A stretch of 64,000 bases of DNA from Jaltomata sinuosa (Eukaryota; Streptophyta; Magnoliopsida; Solanales; Solanaceae): the NCBI GenBank assembly GCA_003996215.1, contig QJPP01001815.1, forward strand, positions 124,001-188,000, written 5' to 3'. A program made the translations under genes and the position numbers. Under the pieces are notes generated by a model. That model made no database searches. It was not told the DNA's origin and saw only the letters and a program-made list of their open reading frames with translations. Below, in pieces: positions 47,680 through 58,776 of this stretch. The stretch's first letter is position 1; every line of letters begins with the position of its first letter.

Positions 47680-49229
47680 GCACTGATCCGACCACTGAAT
47701 GGGACATCCTTCCTAGTCAGCATAGTCAAGGGTGCTGCTATGGAAGAAAATCCCTCAACGAACCGTCTGTAGTAACCTGCTAACCCAATAAAGCTGCGGA
47801 CCTCAGTAGCAGTAGTAAGTCTAGGCCAATCACAAACCGCAGAAATCTTTCCGGGTCAACCCTAATCCCATCCTTAGACACCACGTGCCCTAGGAATACA
47901 ACTGAATCAAGCCAAAACTCGCACTTTGAGAACTTGGCATAAAGCCGATGATCTCTCAAAGTCTGGAGTATAACCCTCAAGTGCTGCTCATGCTCACCTC
48001 TACTACGCGAGTATACCAAGATGTCGTCTATAAAAACTATCACAAATGAGTCCAAATACGGGCCAAGAAACCCTGTGCATCAAGTTCATTAAGGCTGCGG
48101 GGGCATTAGTCAACCCAAAAGACATCACTAGGAACTCATAATGGCCATAACGTGTTCTGAATGCTGTCTTAGGGATGTCCTCCGCCCTAATCCTCAACTG
48201 ATGGTAGCCAGACCTCAAATCAATCTTCGAAAATACGACTGAACCCTGAAGCTGGTCAAACAAATCATCAATCCTCGACATCGGATACCTATTCTTCACT
48301 GTCACCCTATTCAGCTGCCGATAATCAATACACATGCGCATCGACCCATCCTTCTTCTTCACGAAGAGAACATGAGCACCCCAAGGTGACACACTAGGTC
48401 TAATAAACCCCTTAGCTAACAGATCCTGGAGCTGCTCCTTAAGCTCCCTTAACTCAGCAGGAGCCATACGGTAAGGAGAAATAGAAATGGGCCTAGTGCC
48501 CGACTCTAGCTCAATAGCAAAATCAATATCTCTCTCAGGTGGAAGGCCTGGCAGGTCGGTAGGAAACACATCGAGGAAGTATCTAACCACAGGAACAGAC
48601 TCAAGAGAAGTAGGGTCAACACTAACATCTCGGACATATGCTAGATAAGCTAAACACCCACGGGAAATCAATTTCCTAGCTCGAAGACAAGAGATGATCC
48701 CAGATGGTGCATGGCTAACAGAACCCTGCCATACAACCGGGGATACACCGAGCACAGCTATGGTAATGGTCTTGGCATAACAATCCAAAACCACACGGTG
48801 AGGGGATAACCAGTCCATGCCTAGTATCACATCAAAATCTAGTATATCAAGAATCATCAAATCACCCCAAGTCTCTGAATCACTAATAGATAGCATACAA
48901 GATCTCAGAATCCGATCCACTACTAAAGAGTCTCCTACTAGGGTCGAAACAGAAACATGAACAGATAATGGCTCACTAGCCAACCCCAAACAAGGAATAA
49001 AGTAGGCAGATACGTATGAACAAGTGGATCCAGGATCAAATAAAGCCATAGCCGACTGATGGCACACAGAAATCGTACCTGTAATCACAGCATTTGAGGC
49101 CTCTGCCTCTGGTCTCCTAGGGACCGCGTAAAAATGACGACGACCCCCGCCTGCCCAACCGCCATCCCTACCACCTGCTCTGCCGTGCAGAGCACCACCT
49201 CTACCCTGACGACCACCCCCTCTAGCCGG
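47680..49229 (-). pseudogene. pol: M2 protease and reverse transcriptase
   Basis: The aspartic protease active site appears as ALFDPGSTCSYV (Asp about 49036) with DFDVILGMDWL downstream. RT follows from about 48587: PSVSPWGAHVLFVKKKDGS, CIDYRQLN, KIDLRSGYHQL, FGLTNAPA. A frameshift near 48050 leads to FVIVFIDDILVYS (Asp-Asp about 48023-48028), then KCEFWLDSVVFLGHVVS. Two more shifts near 47865 and 47715 break the thumb/connection region. RT would copy RNA to DNA; this copy is dead. Confidence 0.88.
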
Positions 49230-50594
49230 GGGCTGAACTGCTCGTAAAGGCTCGACCAACTGAACTGTACCCTGCTGAGGGCAATCTCTAGCGAAATGAC
49301 CAATCACACCACAAGTAAAACAAGCCCATGGCAGCCTACTCGGTCGAGATGAACCAGCATATCCCGTATAACCACCATGGCCTGATGCCCCAGAAACTGT
49401 ACCCCTCGAAGACTGGCTGCCATAGCCCTGATGGCTGCTCTGACCCTGCTCGAACTGGGTACTACCGAAAGTCTGAAGGGAAGCCTGACCCGGTCGGCTG
49501 GATTGACCCTGGTGCTGCTGTGGCTGATAACTCCGGCTCCACTAGCCAGGACCTCTACCACCATATCTGGAACCACTATAGACACCCTGGTGTCGAGGCC
49601 TCTTATCTCTGGACCCCTGATCATGTCGCTGTAAGTTCTCCACAGTGCGGGCATAGTCTACGATAGCCTGAAATGACCAACCACCGACAATCAATATCTC
49701 AACTGGCTGCCTGATCTCTGGCCTCAAACCCCATATAAATTTGCGAATCCTATCTGCCTCGGTAGGAATGATCATAGCTCCAAATGGTGCTAGCTGATGA
49801 AAATGGGTCTCATACTCCGAGACAGTCGTAGACCCCTGCACAAGGTGAGTAAACTGCTCCCTGCGACGCTCACGATCACTCTGAGGTAGGAACTTGGCCA
49901 TAAAAGCCTCATAAAACTCAGACTAGGTCAAAAGAGGTAACAATGGTGGTCTACAAGCAACCTGGGCCCTCCACTATAACTTCGCTGGGCCCTCCAACTG
50001 ATAGGTAGTATAACCAACCCCGTGAGTCTCCAAAAAACCCAAATGATGCAATATCTCCTCACATGTAGTAATAAAGTCATGTGGATCCTGTCCAGAAGTA
50101 CCAGCAAGCCTCGGAGGTGCTAACCTCAAAAACCTACCCAACGCCTTCTGCTCTGACTCTATCATAACTGGGCGAGGAGCAAGAGGCTGTGCAACAGATG
50201 GAACCGGAATGACCTCCGCACAGAGAGCCATAGTAGCAGGCTGCGCTCCTGAGCTCTGTGCACCCAGGGCTGCCCCCTGAGCGGATGTCTGCGCTACCTC
50301 AGAATGCCGCTCTCTAATCACACCCAAAAGTTGTAATAGTAATCCCCGGATATGTGGAGACTGAGCTGCGGCTGGAGCTGGCACAAAAGTGGGCACTGGA
50401 GCTGGTACTGGAGCTGGTGCTGGAGCTGGTACTGGAGCTGGTGGTACCTGGGCTGCCCTCTGATCCACATGCTGCTCGGGCTCTATCTCAACTCTAGCAG
50501 CTCTAGCAGGTGCCATTGCTCGAGGGCGTTCTCGACCCTTAGCTGGAGTGGGAGGCTCATCTCCGCGTGATGCCAATGATCTCGTACGAACCAT
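49230..50594 (-). pseudogene. gag: M2 gag with CCHC zinc knuckle
   Basis: ATG at 50592-50594, beginning MVRTRSLASRG. A Pro/Ala-rich N-terminal stretch with repeated PAPVPAP follows. The capsid part includes FLRLAPPRLAGT, FLPQSDRERRREQF and RFIWGLRPEI-type sequence. The knuckle CFTCGVIGHFARDC (C-x2-C-x4-H-x4-C) at about 49281-49322 is intact. Three in-frame stops, near 49975, 49924 and 49541, are all TAG. Gag packages RNA; the frame otherwise runs straight into protease. Confidence 0.88.
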
Positions 50595-50794
50595 CTACGG
50601 AAGAATGAAGTAGAACAAATGAGATTTCCAGAAACTTCAAGGGTTCCACGCACGACACAGAAGCAATGAAAGAGTCAAATTTCCTAAAATGTCACTGTAG
50701 CCTCCCAAAGATTGAGTACAGACGTATCCGCCCCGATCCGCAGGACTCTACTAGACATTGGCTCCTATACTGATGACACTGGTGAACCTAAAGC
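50595..50794 (-). other. M2 leader ending at the edge of its lost primer site
   Basis: It is similar to the M1 leader (32220-32412). At the right edge the plus strand reads GGTGAACCTAAAGC, where M1 has AGTGAACCTAGGCTCTGATAC. Homology stops at the inner end of the primer site, and T sequence TCCTTTATAATT follows. Confidence 0.8.
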
Positions 50795-51438
50795 TCCTTT
50801 ATAATTGGGACTATCCAAAAACCTGAAACTCAGTAAAAGTCCAGCACGATGCCTCACAGGGAGATACAACTATATACAATTAAATGTAATCATTTTCACA
50901 TGTTCAAACCTAATCATATTTGCATAGTAGGAAGAGTATCAAGAACATAAGAATATGACTTACCTCTATACTATCTTCAAGTCATAAATAACTGGGGATG
51001 CTTTTTCCTCATTTCTTCCTCGGATTCCCATGTCATTTCCTCGATACTATTATTTCTCCACAACACCTTTACTGAGGCTACTTCTTTGGTTCTGAGCTTC
51101 CTAACTTGACGATCTATGATAGAAATTGGTACTTACTTATATGATAAGTCTTCAAAAAGTTTAACATCTTTGATAGGCATAATACGTGAAGGATCTCCTA
51201 TGCACCTTCGTAGCATCGATACATGAAATACTTGATGGACTGTCTCCAATTCTGTGGGTAAATCTAGATTATATGCCACTTTTCCTACCCTTCGAATGAT
51301 CCTGTATGGTCCAATATATCTTGGACTAAGCTTTCCCTTTTTACCAAATCGCATAACGCCTTTCATGGGCAAAACCTTTAGGAAAACCCAATCACTAATA
51401 TTAAATTCCAAATCCCGATGTCGCACATCTACATATGA
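50795..51438 (-). repeat. T 644-bp duplicated segment, first copy
   Basis: Offset by exactly 9051 bp from 41744-42387. It carries the end of T pol, including the chromodomain, with a TAA near 51133. It is continuous with T integrase on its right and with M2 on its left. Confidence 0.92.
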
Positions 51439-52295
51439 TTTCTGCCTACTCTGGGTTGTTAGTAATATTTCTCGGATTAGCTTCACCTTCTCCATTGCCT
51501 GATTAACTAGGTCTGGCCCTAATAATCCTACTTCTCCAATTTCAAACCATCCAATCGGTGATCTACACTTTCGTCCATATAAAGCCTCATAAAGAGCCAT
51601 TTGAATGCTTGCATGAAAGCTATTATTATAAGCAAACTCAATTAGTGTCAAATGGTCATCCCAACTCCCTTTAAAATCTAGTTCACAAGCTCGTAGTATA
51701 TCTTTGAGTGTTTGAATAGTGCGTTAAGCTTGTCCATTTGTCTGTGGATGAAAAGCTGTACTGAGACTTATTTGAGTACCTAAGACTCTCTGTAAAGACC
51801 TCCAGAAATTTGGTGTAAACTGAGCACCCCTATCTGAAATGATGGAAATTGGGACACCATAAAGTTGAACTATTTCACTAATATACAACTTGCATAATCT
51901 TCAGCAGTATAAGTTGTCCTGACTGGAAAAAAGTGAGCTGATTTTGTAAGTCTATCTAAAATCACCCATATGGAGTCATACTTCCGATAAGTACGGGGTA
52001 AGCCTGTAATAAATTCCATGTTGATCACCTCCCATTTCCAGGTAGGCATCACTATACTTTAAGTTAGACCTCCGGGTCTCTGGTGTTCAATTTTTACCTG
52101 TTGACAATTCGGGCATTGGGCTACAAACTCTACAATATTTCTCTTCATATTATTCCACCAATAAATTTGTCGAAGATCATGATACATCTTCGTCGCTCCT
52201 GGATGGATTGAATAGCGGGAATAGTGAACTTCTGCAAAAAAATTCTCCCGAAGCTCCCCAACTTTAGGTACACATAGACGACCTTGATATCTCAA
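50980..52295 (-). pseudogene. pol: T integrase and chromodomain
   Basis: The zinc region at about 52080-52240 reads HYSRYSIHPGATKM...CPNCQQ. The first catalytic motif is INMEFITGLP at about 52020, with Glu where family members have Asp. A GAA-to-TAA change lies near 51724 in the catalytic-Glu region. Then come IEFAYNNSFHASI, KLSPRYIGPYRI, VFHVSMLRRCIG, a stop near 51133, and the chromodomain to about 50990. Non-functional. Confidence 0.87.
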
Positions 52296-52346
52296 AACCC
52301 CATCTTTCTTAAGCTCTATTAGTGGTTTCTTCTGTTGTGGAATTTC

Positions 52347-53878
52347 CTACCTCAATCTTACTAATTCTGGATCATCATATTGTCGTTCCTTTACCTCTAT
52401 TATAAGTGAGGATTCCGCTGTGCTTTGAATAACAACTCCCCCATTACCTTGGTCTAGTAGTCGAACCTTCAAATTAGCTAACTGATGTAGTTCTCTTGTC
52501 ATCTCAATCTTTCTATTTTCTACATGACTCAATATTCCCATGGATTTGCGGCTAAGTGCATCGGCCACTACATTGGCCTTACCTGGATGGTACAAAATAT
52601 CTACGTCATAATCCTTTAGTAACTCTAGCCACCTTCTTTGCCTTAGGTTTAAATCCTTCTGTTTGAATAAATACTGTAGACTTTTGTGGTCCGTAAACAC
52701 ATCTACATGGACTCCAAATAAGTAATGGCACCAAATTTTCAAGGCAAATATAACTGCTGCCAATTCAAGATCGTGAGTAGGGTAATTTTGTTCGTGCTTT
52801 CTTAGTTGTCTTGAGGCATAGGCAATAACTTTACTATGTTGCATTAAAACGTAGCCCCACCCAATCCTTGAAGCATCACAATACACAACATAACCTTCCG
52901 TGCCCTTTGGCAGAGTTAAGACAGGTGCTGAAGTAAGCCTGTCCTTCAACTCCTGAAAACTCTGCTCACATGCATCAGACCACTGGAACTTAGCAGCTTT
53001 ATGAGTCAACTTTGTCAATGGTGCAGAGATAGAAGAAAATCCTTCCACAAACCTCCGGTAATAACCTACTAAGCCCAAAAAACTACGGATCTCTGTAGCA
53101 TTCAAGGGCCTCGGCCAATTCTTTACAGCTTCAATCTTTTGGCCATCAACTCTAATACCTTCATCTGTAATTATATGGCCAAGAAAAAACACTGAAGTCA
53201 ACCAAAACTCACATTTGGAGAACTTCACATATAATTTATGATTTTGAAGTGTTTGCAATACTGCACGTAGATGATCAGCATGTTCGGCTTTGGACCGCGA
53301 GTAAATCAGGATATCGTCAATAAATACGATCACAAATACATCTAGGAATGGCTTGAAGACCGATTCATTAGGTCCATAAAAGCTGCTGAGGAATTAGTAA
53401 GCCCAAAAGACATTACTAGAAATTCAAAGTGGCCATACCTTGTCCTAAAGGTTGTTTTTGGAACATCTACCCCTTTAACACGTAACTGGTGATACCCCGA
53501 CCGCAAGTCAATCTTTGAAAAACATTTTGCGCCTTGCAACTGATCAAAAAGGTCATCAATCCTTGGAAGCGGATACTTATTCTTGATTGTAACTTTGTTC
53601 AGCTGTCGGTAATCGATACACATTCTCAAGGACCCATCCTTCTTACGAACAAACAAAACTGGTGTGCCCCATGGCGATGTACTAGGCCTAATGAAACCTT
53701 TTTCGAGTAAATCCTTTAATTTTTCCTTTAACTCTTTTAATTCTACAGGAGCCATCCTGTAAGGGGGAATTGATATTGGCTGAGTATCTGGGAGTAGGTC
53801 AATGGCAAACTCAATTTCCCTTTCTGGAGGGATTCCTGGAAGCTCATCCGGGAATACATCTAGAAACTGACTCACCAC
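52347..53878 (-). pseudogene. pol: T reverse transcriptase and RNase H
   Basis: Frame 53342-53878 covers the RT fingers (FLDVFPDELPGIPPERE, CIDYRQLN, KIDLRSGYHQL, FGLTNSSAAFMDLMNR). A frameshift near 53340 leads to 52347-53333 with FIDDILIYS (Asp-Asp about 53313-53318), KCEFWLTSVFFLGH, GLVGYYRRFVEGFS, then RNase H (YCDAS about 52877, DLELAAVIFAL, FTDHKSLQYL, HPGKANVVADALSRK). It ends at a TAG (52344-52346). Motif spacing is normal for Ty3/gypsy pol. Confidence 0.9.
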
Positions 53879-54089
53879 GGGAACCGATTGAAGAGTCGTT
53901 GGTCCATCCTCTATGCTTTATACTCGGACTAAATGATAAATATAGCCTTTAGAAATCATTTTCTGGGCCTTAAGGTAGGAAACAAACCTACCCCTTGGCG
54001 TGGCAGCATTACCTTTCCACTCCAGGATTGTCTCTTTTGGAAAATGGAATTTGACAACCTTAGTTCTACAATCGATATTAGCATAACAT

Positions 54090-54423
54090 GCAGCTAATCA
54101 GTCCATGCCAATAATGACATCGAAGTCAATCATATCTAATTCGATTAGATCAGCTGAAGTGAAATGGTTATAAATCCACACTGCATAATCTCGATAAACT
54201 CGTCTAGCTATAATAGATTCACCAACCGATGTAGATACAACAAAGGGTCTAGGCAACAACTCAGGGCCTGCCCCCAACTTACCAGCAACGAGCGGGGTAA
54301 CATATGAAAGAGTAGAGCCAGGATCTATAAGTGCATAAACAACATGAGTAAAAATAGTCAATGTACCTGTAACAACATCAGGTGACGATTCCAAGTCCTG
54401 GCGACCGGCTAGAGCATAAGTGC
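54090..54423 (-). pseudogene. pol: T aspartic protease remnant
   Basis: It contains YALIDPGSTLSYVTP (active Asp near 54325) and DFDVIIGMD, where a TGA replaces the expected Trp near 54095. A decayed linker of about 200 bp separates it from RT. Protease would cleave the polyprotein. Confidence 0.82.
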
Positions 54424-55813
54424 AATTCTAACCACCGCTTGAATTGGATGCTCCTCCTCCTCCTCTACCTCTACCACGACCTGGTGTAGCCTGTGGGCCT
54501 GTCCTAGGCGGATGAATAGTAGATGAAGAAGCTGCCATTGACCCTGTAGGCTGGGACATGTCATCCCTACCTCTACTTGGATAGTCTCGCATAAAGTAAC
54601 CAGGATGCCCACACAAATAACAAGTATCTGAACCCAGGAGACATATCCCAGGATACTTCCTACCGCATTGAAAACAAGGTGGAAAAGGTGGCCTCATCTG
54701 ACCTGAATGCCCCTGGCGATAGGAACTGGATGCACCTGAACTGTGGCCTGGTCCAGTGTGAGAAAAATGATCATACCTCTGCCTTTGCAACTGATATGGG
54801 GAACCCCTAGTAGGGTGGGGTGATCGCCTATTAAAATGTGTCCTAACATTACCTCGTGGCTCTACATAGGACCCAATAGATCTAGCCCTCTTATTCTGAT
54901 CCCTTTCTTGGCTTTGGTTATCTCCAATTTGTACTTCAAGATCCTCTGTAGTCTGAGCAACAACTTGTATCTTAGAAATATTCATATCCTCTTGTGTGGC
55001 TGCTATTGTTAATCCCTTAATCAATTCATCTTTAAGGCCACACACATATCGATGAACTCTAGCTCGCATCGTACTCACAATATCGGGGGCGTACCTGGCT
55101 AATGAATTAAATCTGAGGCTGTACTATCAAACACTCATATTGCCCTACCTAAGGGCTAGAAATTGATCAAGTCTGGCCTCTCGAACCTCCTGTGGAAGAT
55201 AGTGAGCTAGAAAGGCCTCTGAAAATTCCTCCCATTCAGCTGGAGGTGCATTTGATCCTCTAGACCGATCCCAAGCCTCGAACCATAAAATGGCCACATC
55301 TCATAACCTGAAAGATGCAAACTCCACTGCCTCCACTACTGTTGCATGCATGACTCAAAGTACTCGATAAGTCTGATCAATAAACTCCTGAGGATCCTCA
55401 CATGGGTCAGAGCCTGTAAATATAGGAGGACTTAGGCTGATAAACTCTCGAGCCCTAGAAATTTCTGAGCCATCTGACCTAGCACTCGCTGATGCCCCAA
55501 TTTGTTGTTGTTGTGTGGCTACCATATGGGTCAATAATTGAACAACACTCCTGATGTCCTGGTCCTCTGCTTCAGGTGGAGGAGCTACAGGTGCTGGTTC
55601 ATCTCTAGCTATATCAAATGCCACTGGAGCAAGTGGGGTCAGGTGTACTGGATCCCCTCTAGTCTCATCAGGTACTTGATGAACTAGGATATCTGGTGTC
55701 GATGATTCACTTTGAGCCTCAAATCTATCCATTCGGATAGGCGGGGAATGACTAGTACCTTCCCCCGTATCCGTGACAACCCGTCGGCTACTCATTTGTC
55801 TAGTCACAGGCAT
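54424..55813 (-). pseudogene. gag: T gag with damaged zinc knuckle
   Basis: ATG at 55811-55813 (MPVTRQMSSRR), chosen because it opens the family-typical N-terminus; an upstream in-frame Met also exists. A Gln-rich stretch and PPIFTGSDPCEDPQEFID precede a CGA-to-TGA stop at about 55355. Several more stops lie at 55090-55320. 54428-55078 is open and holds the knuckle CYLCGHPGYFMRDY (about 54585-54626), where Tyr replaces both the His and the last Cys. A Gly/Arg-rich tail follows. Confidence 0.85.
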
Positions 55814-56012
55814 TTCTGTAAACAAGGAATAGAAAAACATGAATTAGACTTCAAACATCTTATGACCTTGCTCTATTGCACGATCTAGCAGATGAAAGAA
55901 GGATAACAATTCCTAAATGTCTCATAGCCTTATGATTATAGGTATGGTGCACAACACACCCATAAGCAAGACTCTACTAGACATGGCTTGTAGACTCCCT
56001 GGGATTTGACGT
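55814..56012 (-). other. T leader (5' untranslated region)
   Basis: About 200 bp between primer site and gag start, with no motif beyond similarity to the M1 and M2 leaders (CAAGACTCTACTAGACAT near 55970 against 50740). Confidence 0.6.
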
Positions 56013-56024
56013 GCTCTGATACCA
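56013..56024 (-). other. T primer-binding site, tRNA-iMet type
   Basis: The minus strand reads a perfect TGGTATCAGAGC directly against the LTR remnant. Confidence 0.92.
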
Positions 56025-58252
56025 TGGAGCTTACCAAAATGGCTGAACTCTGCAACTCCTACTGAAGAGGTCTATCTGGCTATCTTTCTGGACCTGCAGG
56101 CATGAATGCAGCGCCCCCAGGCAATGGGGACGTCATTACGACAATAATGTGCTAGCATGTAAGGTAGAAACATAAAAGCAAGTCGTAAGTAGTAAATCTG
56201 AACAAGCTATAATATGAAACTTGTAAACTGTAATTGGTAAGACTCGTTAAGCTCTTTTCTCTTTTATTCTTTTTAGAACACAACACATGCATTAACTCAA
56301 ACTACAACTCACTCTTTATAACCCACGCTGAACCACAATAGCACCTTGGTGCACCCTATATATAATAGCCTCAATATGGCAGTAGCGCCTCGGCGCACAC
56401 TATGTATATAATGGCCTCAATATGGCAGTAGCACCTCGGTGCACACTATGTGTATAATGGCCTCAATATGGCAGTAGCACCTCGGTGCACACTATTTATA
56501 TAATAGCCTCAATATGGTAGTAGCACCTCGGTGCACACTAACACGCAAACCACGCATAATAAGTGTATTACTAGATTGACCTTCAAAGTTATTCTTGTTA
56601 TTTATGAAGGTTCATTTAGATAACTTCTTTAGCCTTGGATTACTAGGTGTTGGACTCAACATACCAAACACATATAAATGGGGATTTTACTTGCTAACTT
56701 TCCTTTTATACTTTCTAAAGCTTGATTAGGGATCACAATACAAAGAAGAAACTTGACAAAAGGATAACTTACGTTTCGTGCAAAAAGAATCAGATTTTTA
56801 TAAGAAGGCGAATTGAATCACCATAATGTATAACTTAGTTCCTTTAAGACTTGTTGAGTTACTAAATCAGCTTTCTTACAAAAGAATACTCAAATTCCTT
56901 CTTTTGGAGATTTAGAGTTCTATTTCTAGATTCATGCCGATAACGAATAAAGAAGCCTTAACATACCTCGTTCCTTCCGAAAATTGCGCTTAGCACAACT
57001 TGGAATTTCCTTTATTAAGTTAATCTACAACACAAGGGTATAATGAATCTAATATTAGCTCTTAAACCTGATGCAACTTCCCAAAACAGTAGCTAAATAT
57101 TTCCCGGGCAGATTTACGTATTTTGCATTAATTAAAGGTGTATCGTCACACCTTTCTCCCCTATCCAATACACATCACACACACACCAACCTACTGCCTC
57201 CAATAATACAAAATACATCAAACATCCCCTACACAACTCACCATGCCGAAATACAATAGCAACACATTGAACCCACGCCATTCGATCGCTGTCCCGTGAA
57301 TTCTTAACAACAATTCAACAACAATTGTCCATCCGAACTTCAATCCAAAAATATGATTATGGGCAGAGTACTTACCACACTTGAAGGGGTGTTTTTATCC
57401 TCTTTTTATTGATGCCTTGAAAATCTTAAGTACCCCCTACACATACACCAACAAGAGAAGAAGAAATCTCTTAATTGTTACACAATTTCTATGTGTTAAA
57501 TCTTAAGAAAGGGGCTGCCATAGTTCATGTCTTTATTACCATAGGATATCCTAGATATATCTAGTAGATTAATACCAAGATAACAAGTTGTTTAACTCAC
57601 CTTAAGCTTGAATGAATCTTGATCTTCTTAGAACCCTAAAGGGAGAGAGGGGCTACCAAAGGAAAGGAGATAAGAGAGAATTTTTTCCAGCTTTTTGTGA
57701 TCAATATTGATCAACAAAAGGTCTGTACAAAGGGACCTTTTTGGCCGACTTTTTAGAGTATATTTGGGCCAAAATGGGTCAAGAAACTTGGGCCAAAATT
57801 ACCCTTTTCTTGGGCCTCAAAAGGGTTAAGTTTTTTGGCTGATTTTGGGCTTCTCTTGGGTCAAAATGTGGTCAATATTGGTGGCTACCTTTTGTAGTTG
57901 TTTGGGCCAGATTTGGTTGTGCTTTGATGGGCCAACTTTAAGCTTCATTTGGGCTACCATTAGGTCTAATAATCCATGATGTTTCTTCCCATAATCGGCC
58001 CTCGAAACTTGGTTCGTTAGCGTAGGTAGGTGATGCACCTACTTGTCACCTAAAAGCTTAGATAAGTCGAGCAAGCACCTCACTTATTTTATCTCATTTT
58101 AAAAACCTTCATCCTTATACTTTAACTTAACACTTATATACATTTGACCATTTCAAATTCTAGGCCAAAGTACCCCTTCACAATCTCGAGCTCAAATATC
58201 TTCGTCGATATTTACTTAGTCACATAGGTTTTGAAAGGTACGGGGTGTTACA
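56025..58252 (-). repeat. T 5' LTR, missing its last 382 bp
   Basis: It pairs with 39423-41650. The counterpart of 39041-39422 is absent, so the remnant ends ...AAGCTCCA directly at the primer site. The 52-bp repeat array recurs at 56333-56540. Confidence 0.93.
56333..56540 (-). repeat. About 52-bp tandem repeat with palindromic core, T 5' LTR
   Basis: Same array as 39732-39939, with cores GCACCTTGGTGC, GCGCCTCGGCGC and three GCACCTCGGTGC. Confidence 0.88.
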
Positions 58253-58257
58253 AAATA
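58253..58257. repeat. Target-site duplication of T, right copy (AAATA)
   Basis: Identical to 39036-39040. Confidence 0.9.
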
Positions 58258-58660
58258 CCATAGTAAATATGCTTGGTAGTTTGTAAAACTACTAAATATA
58301 GGTTAAACCAAGCTACCCATGCTATTAATTGAAAGTTTGTTGAATAATCAACCCCTATCCCATTGTAAGACCCCATCGGAAGAACACCCCTAGTCTTTCT
58401 TCTCTTGATTAAATCAATTGTGTTTAAGTTCTCTCTTGTTACATTGCGAATTGTGACTTCCCTGACCTTTTCCCCTAAATTTTACTTTTGCTTGTTTGAA
58501 CAATTGCTCACTCTAGTGAATTTAAATTTGACATTTAGTGGCAAGTCATTATCCCATTCTCCGAGGATTCGAACCCAATATCCGCTAGGTTACTTATTTT
58601 TTTGCTTGGCGATAGTTATGACCTCCTTCGAGAGACTACTTTTGAATGTCATTAAAAATA
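58258..58660 (+). repeat. X 5' LTR, second part
   Basis: It continues the LTR interrupted at 39040 and ends TTTTGAATGTCA. It aligns with the inverse of 60744-61150 in Y. Confidence 0.88.
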
Positions 58661-58667
58661 GCGCCAT

Positions 58668-58685
58668 TACCAGGAAATGGTTTTT
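58668..58685 (+). other. X primer-binding site, tRNA-Asp type, decayed
   Basis: TAGCGCCATTACCAGGAA differs from the Athila consensus by five G-to-A changes, the pattern expected from deamination of methylated C on the opposite strand. Confidence 0.8.
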
Positions 58686-58776
58686 GATTTGCCATTTCAT
58701 TATCATTTAATTCACTCTTCTTAAGTGTTTGTTCTCTTTTACTTTTTATTGTTTTTGTGATTTTGAATAGGTTACC

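Larger units (their letters stand above)
42388..50794 (-). mobile_element. M2: M-family chromovirus lacking its 5' LTR, embedded in T
   Basis: On the minus strand it starts at the inner edge of its own primer-binding site and runs through leader, gag and pol into a 3' LTR lacking only its last ~80 bp. The whole 5' LTR is absent. It has no 5-bp target duplication; instead it is flanked by the 644-bp T repeat. It lies in the same orientation as T. Confidence 0.88.
39041..58252 (-). mobile_element. T: Tekay/Del-like chromovirus carrying M2 sequence internally
   Basis: This 19.2-kb insertion in the X LTR is bounded by AAATA duplications. Minus-strand order: 5' LTR (truncated end), iMet primer site, gag, protease, RT, RNase H, integrase with chromodomain, then an M2 segment (42388-50794), then a repeat of the T integrase end, polypurine tract and 3' LTR. 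Chromodomain and FEDE-type C-terminus indicate the chromovirus branch. The coding region has many stops. Confidence 0.92.
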
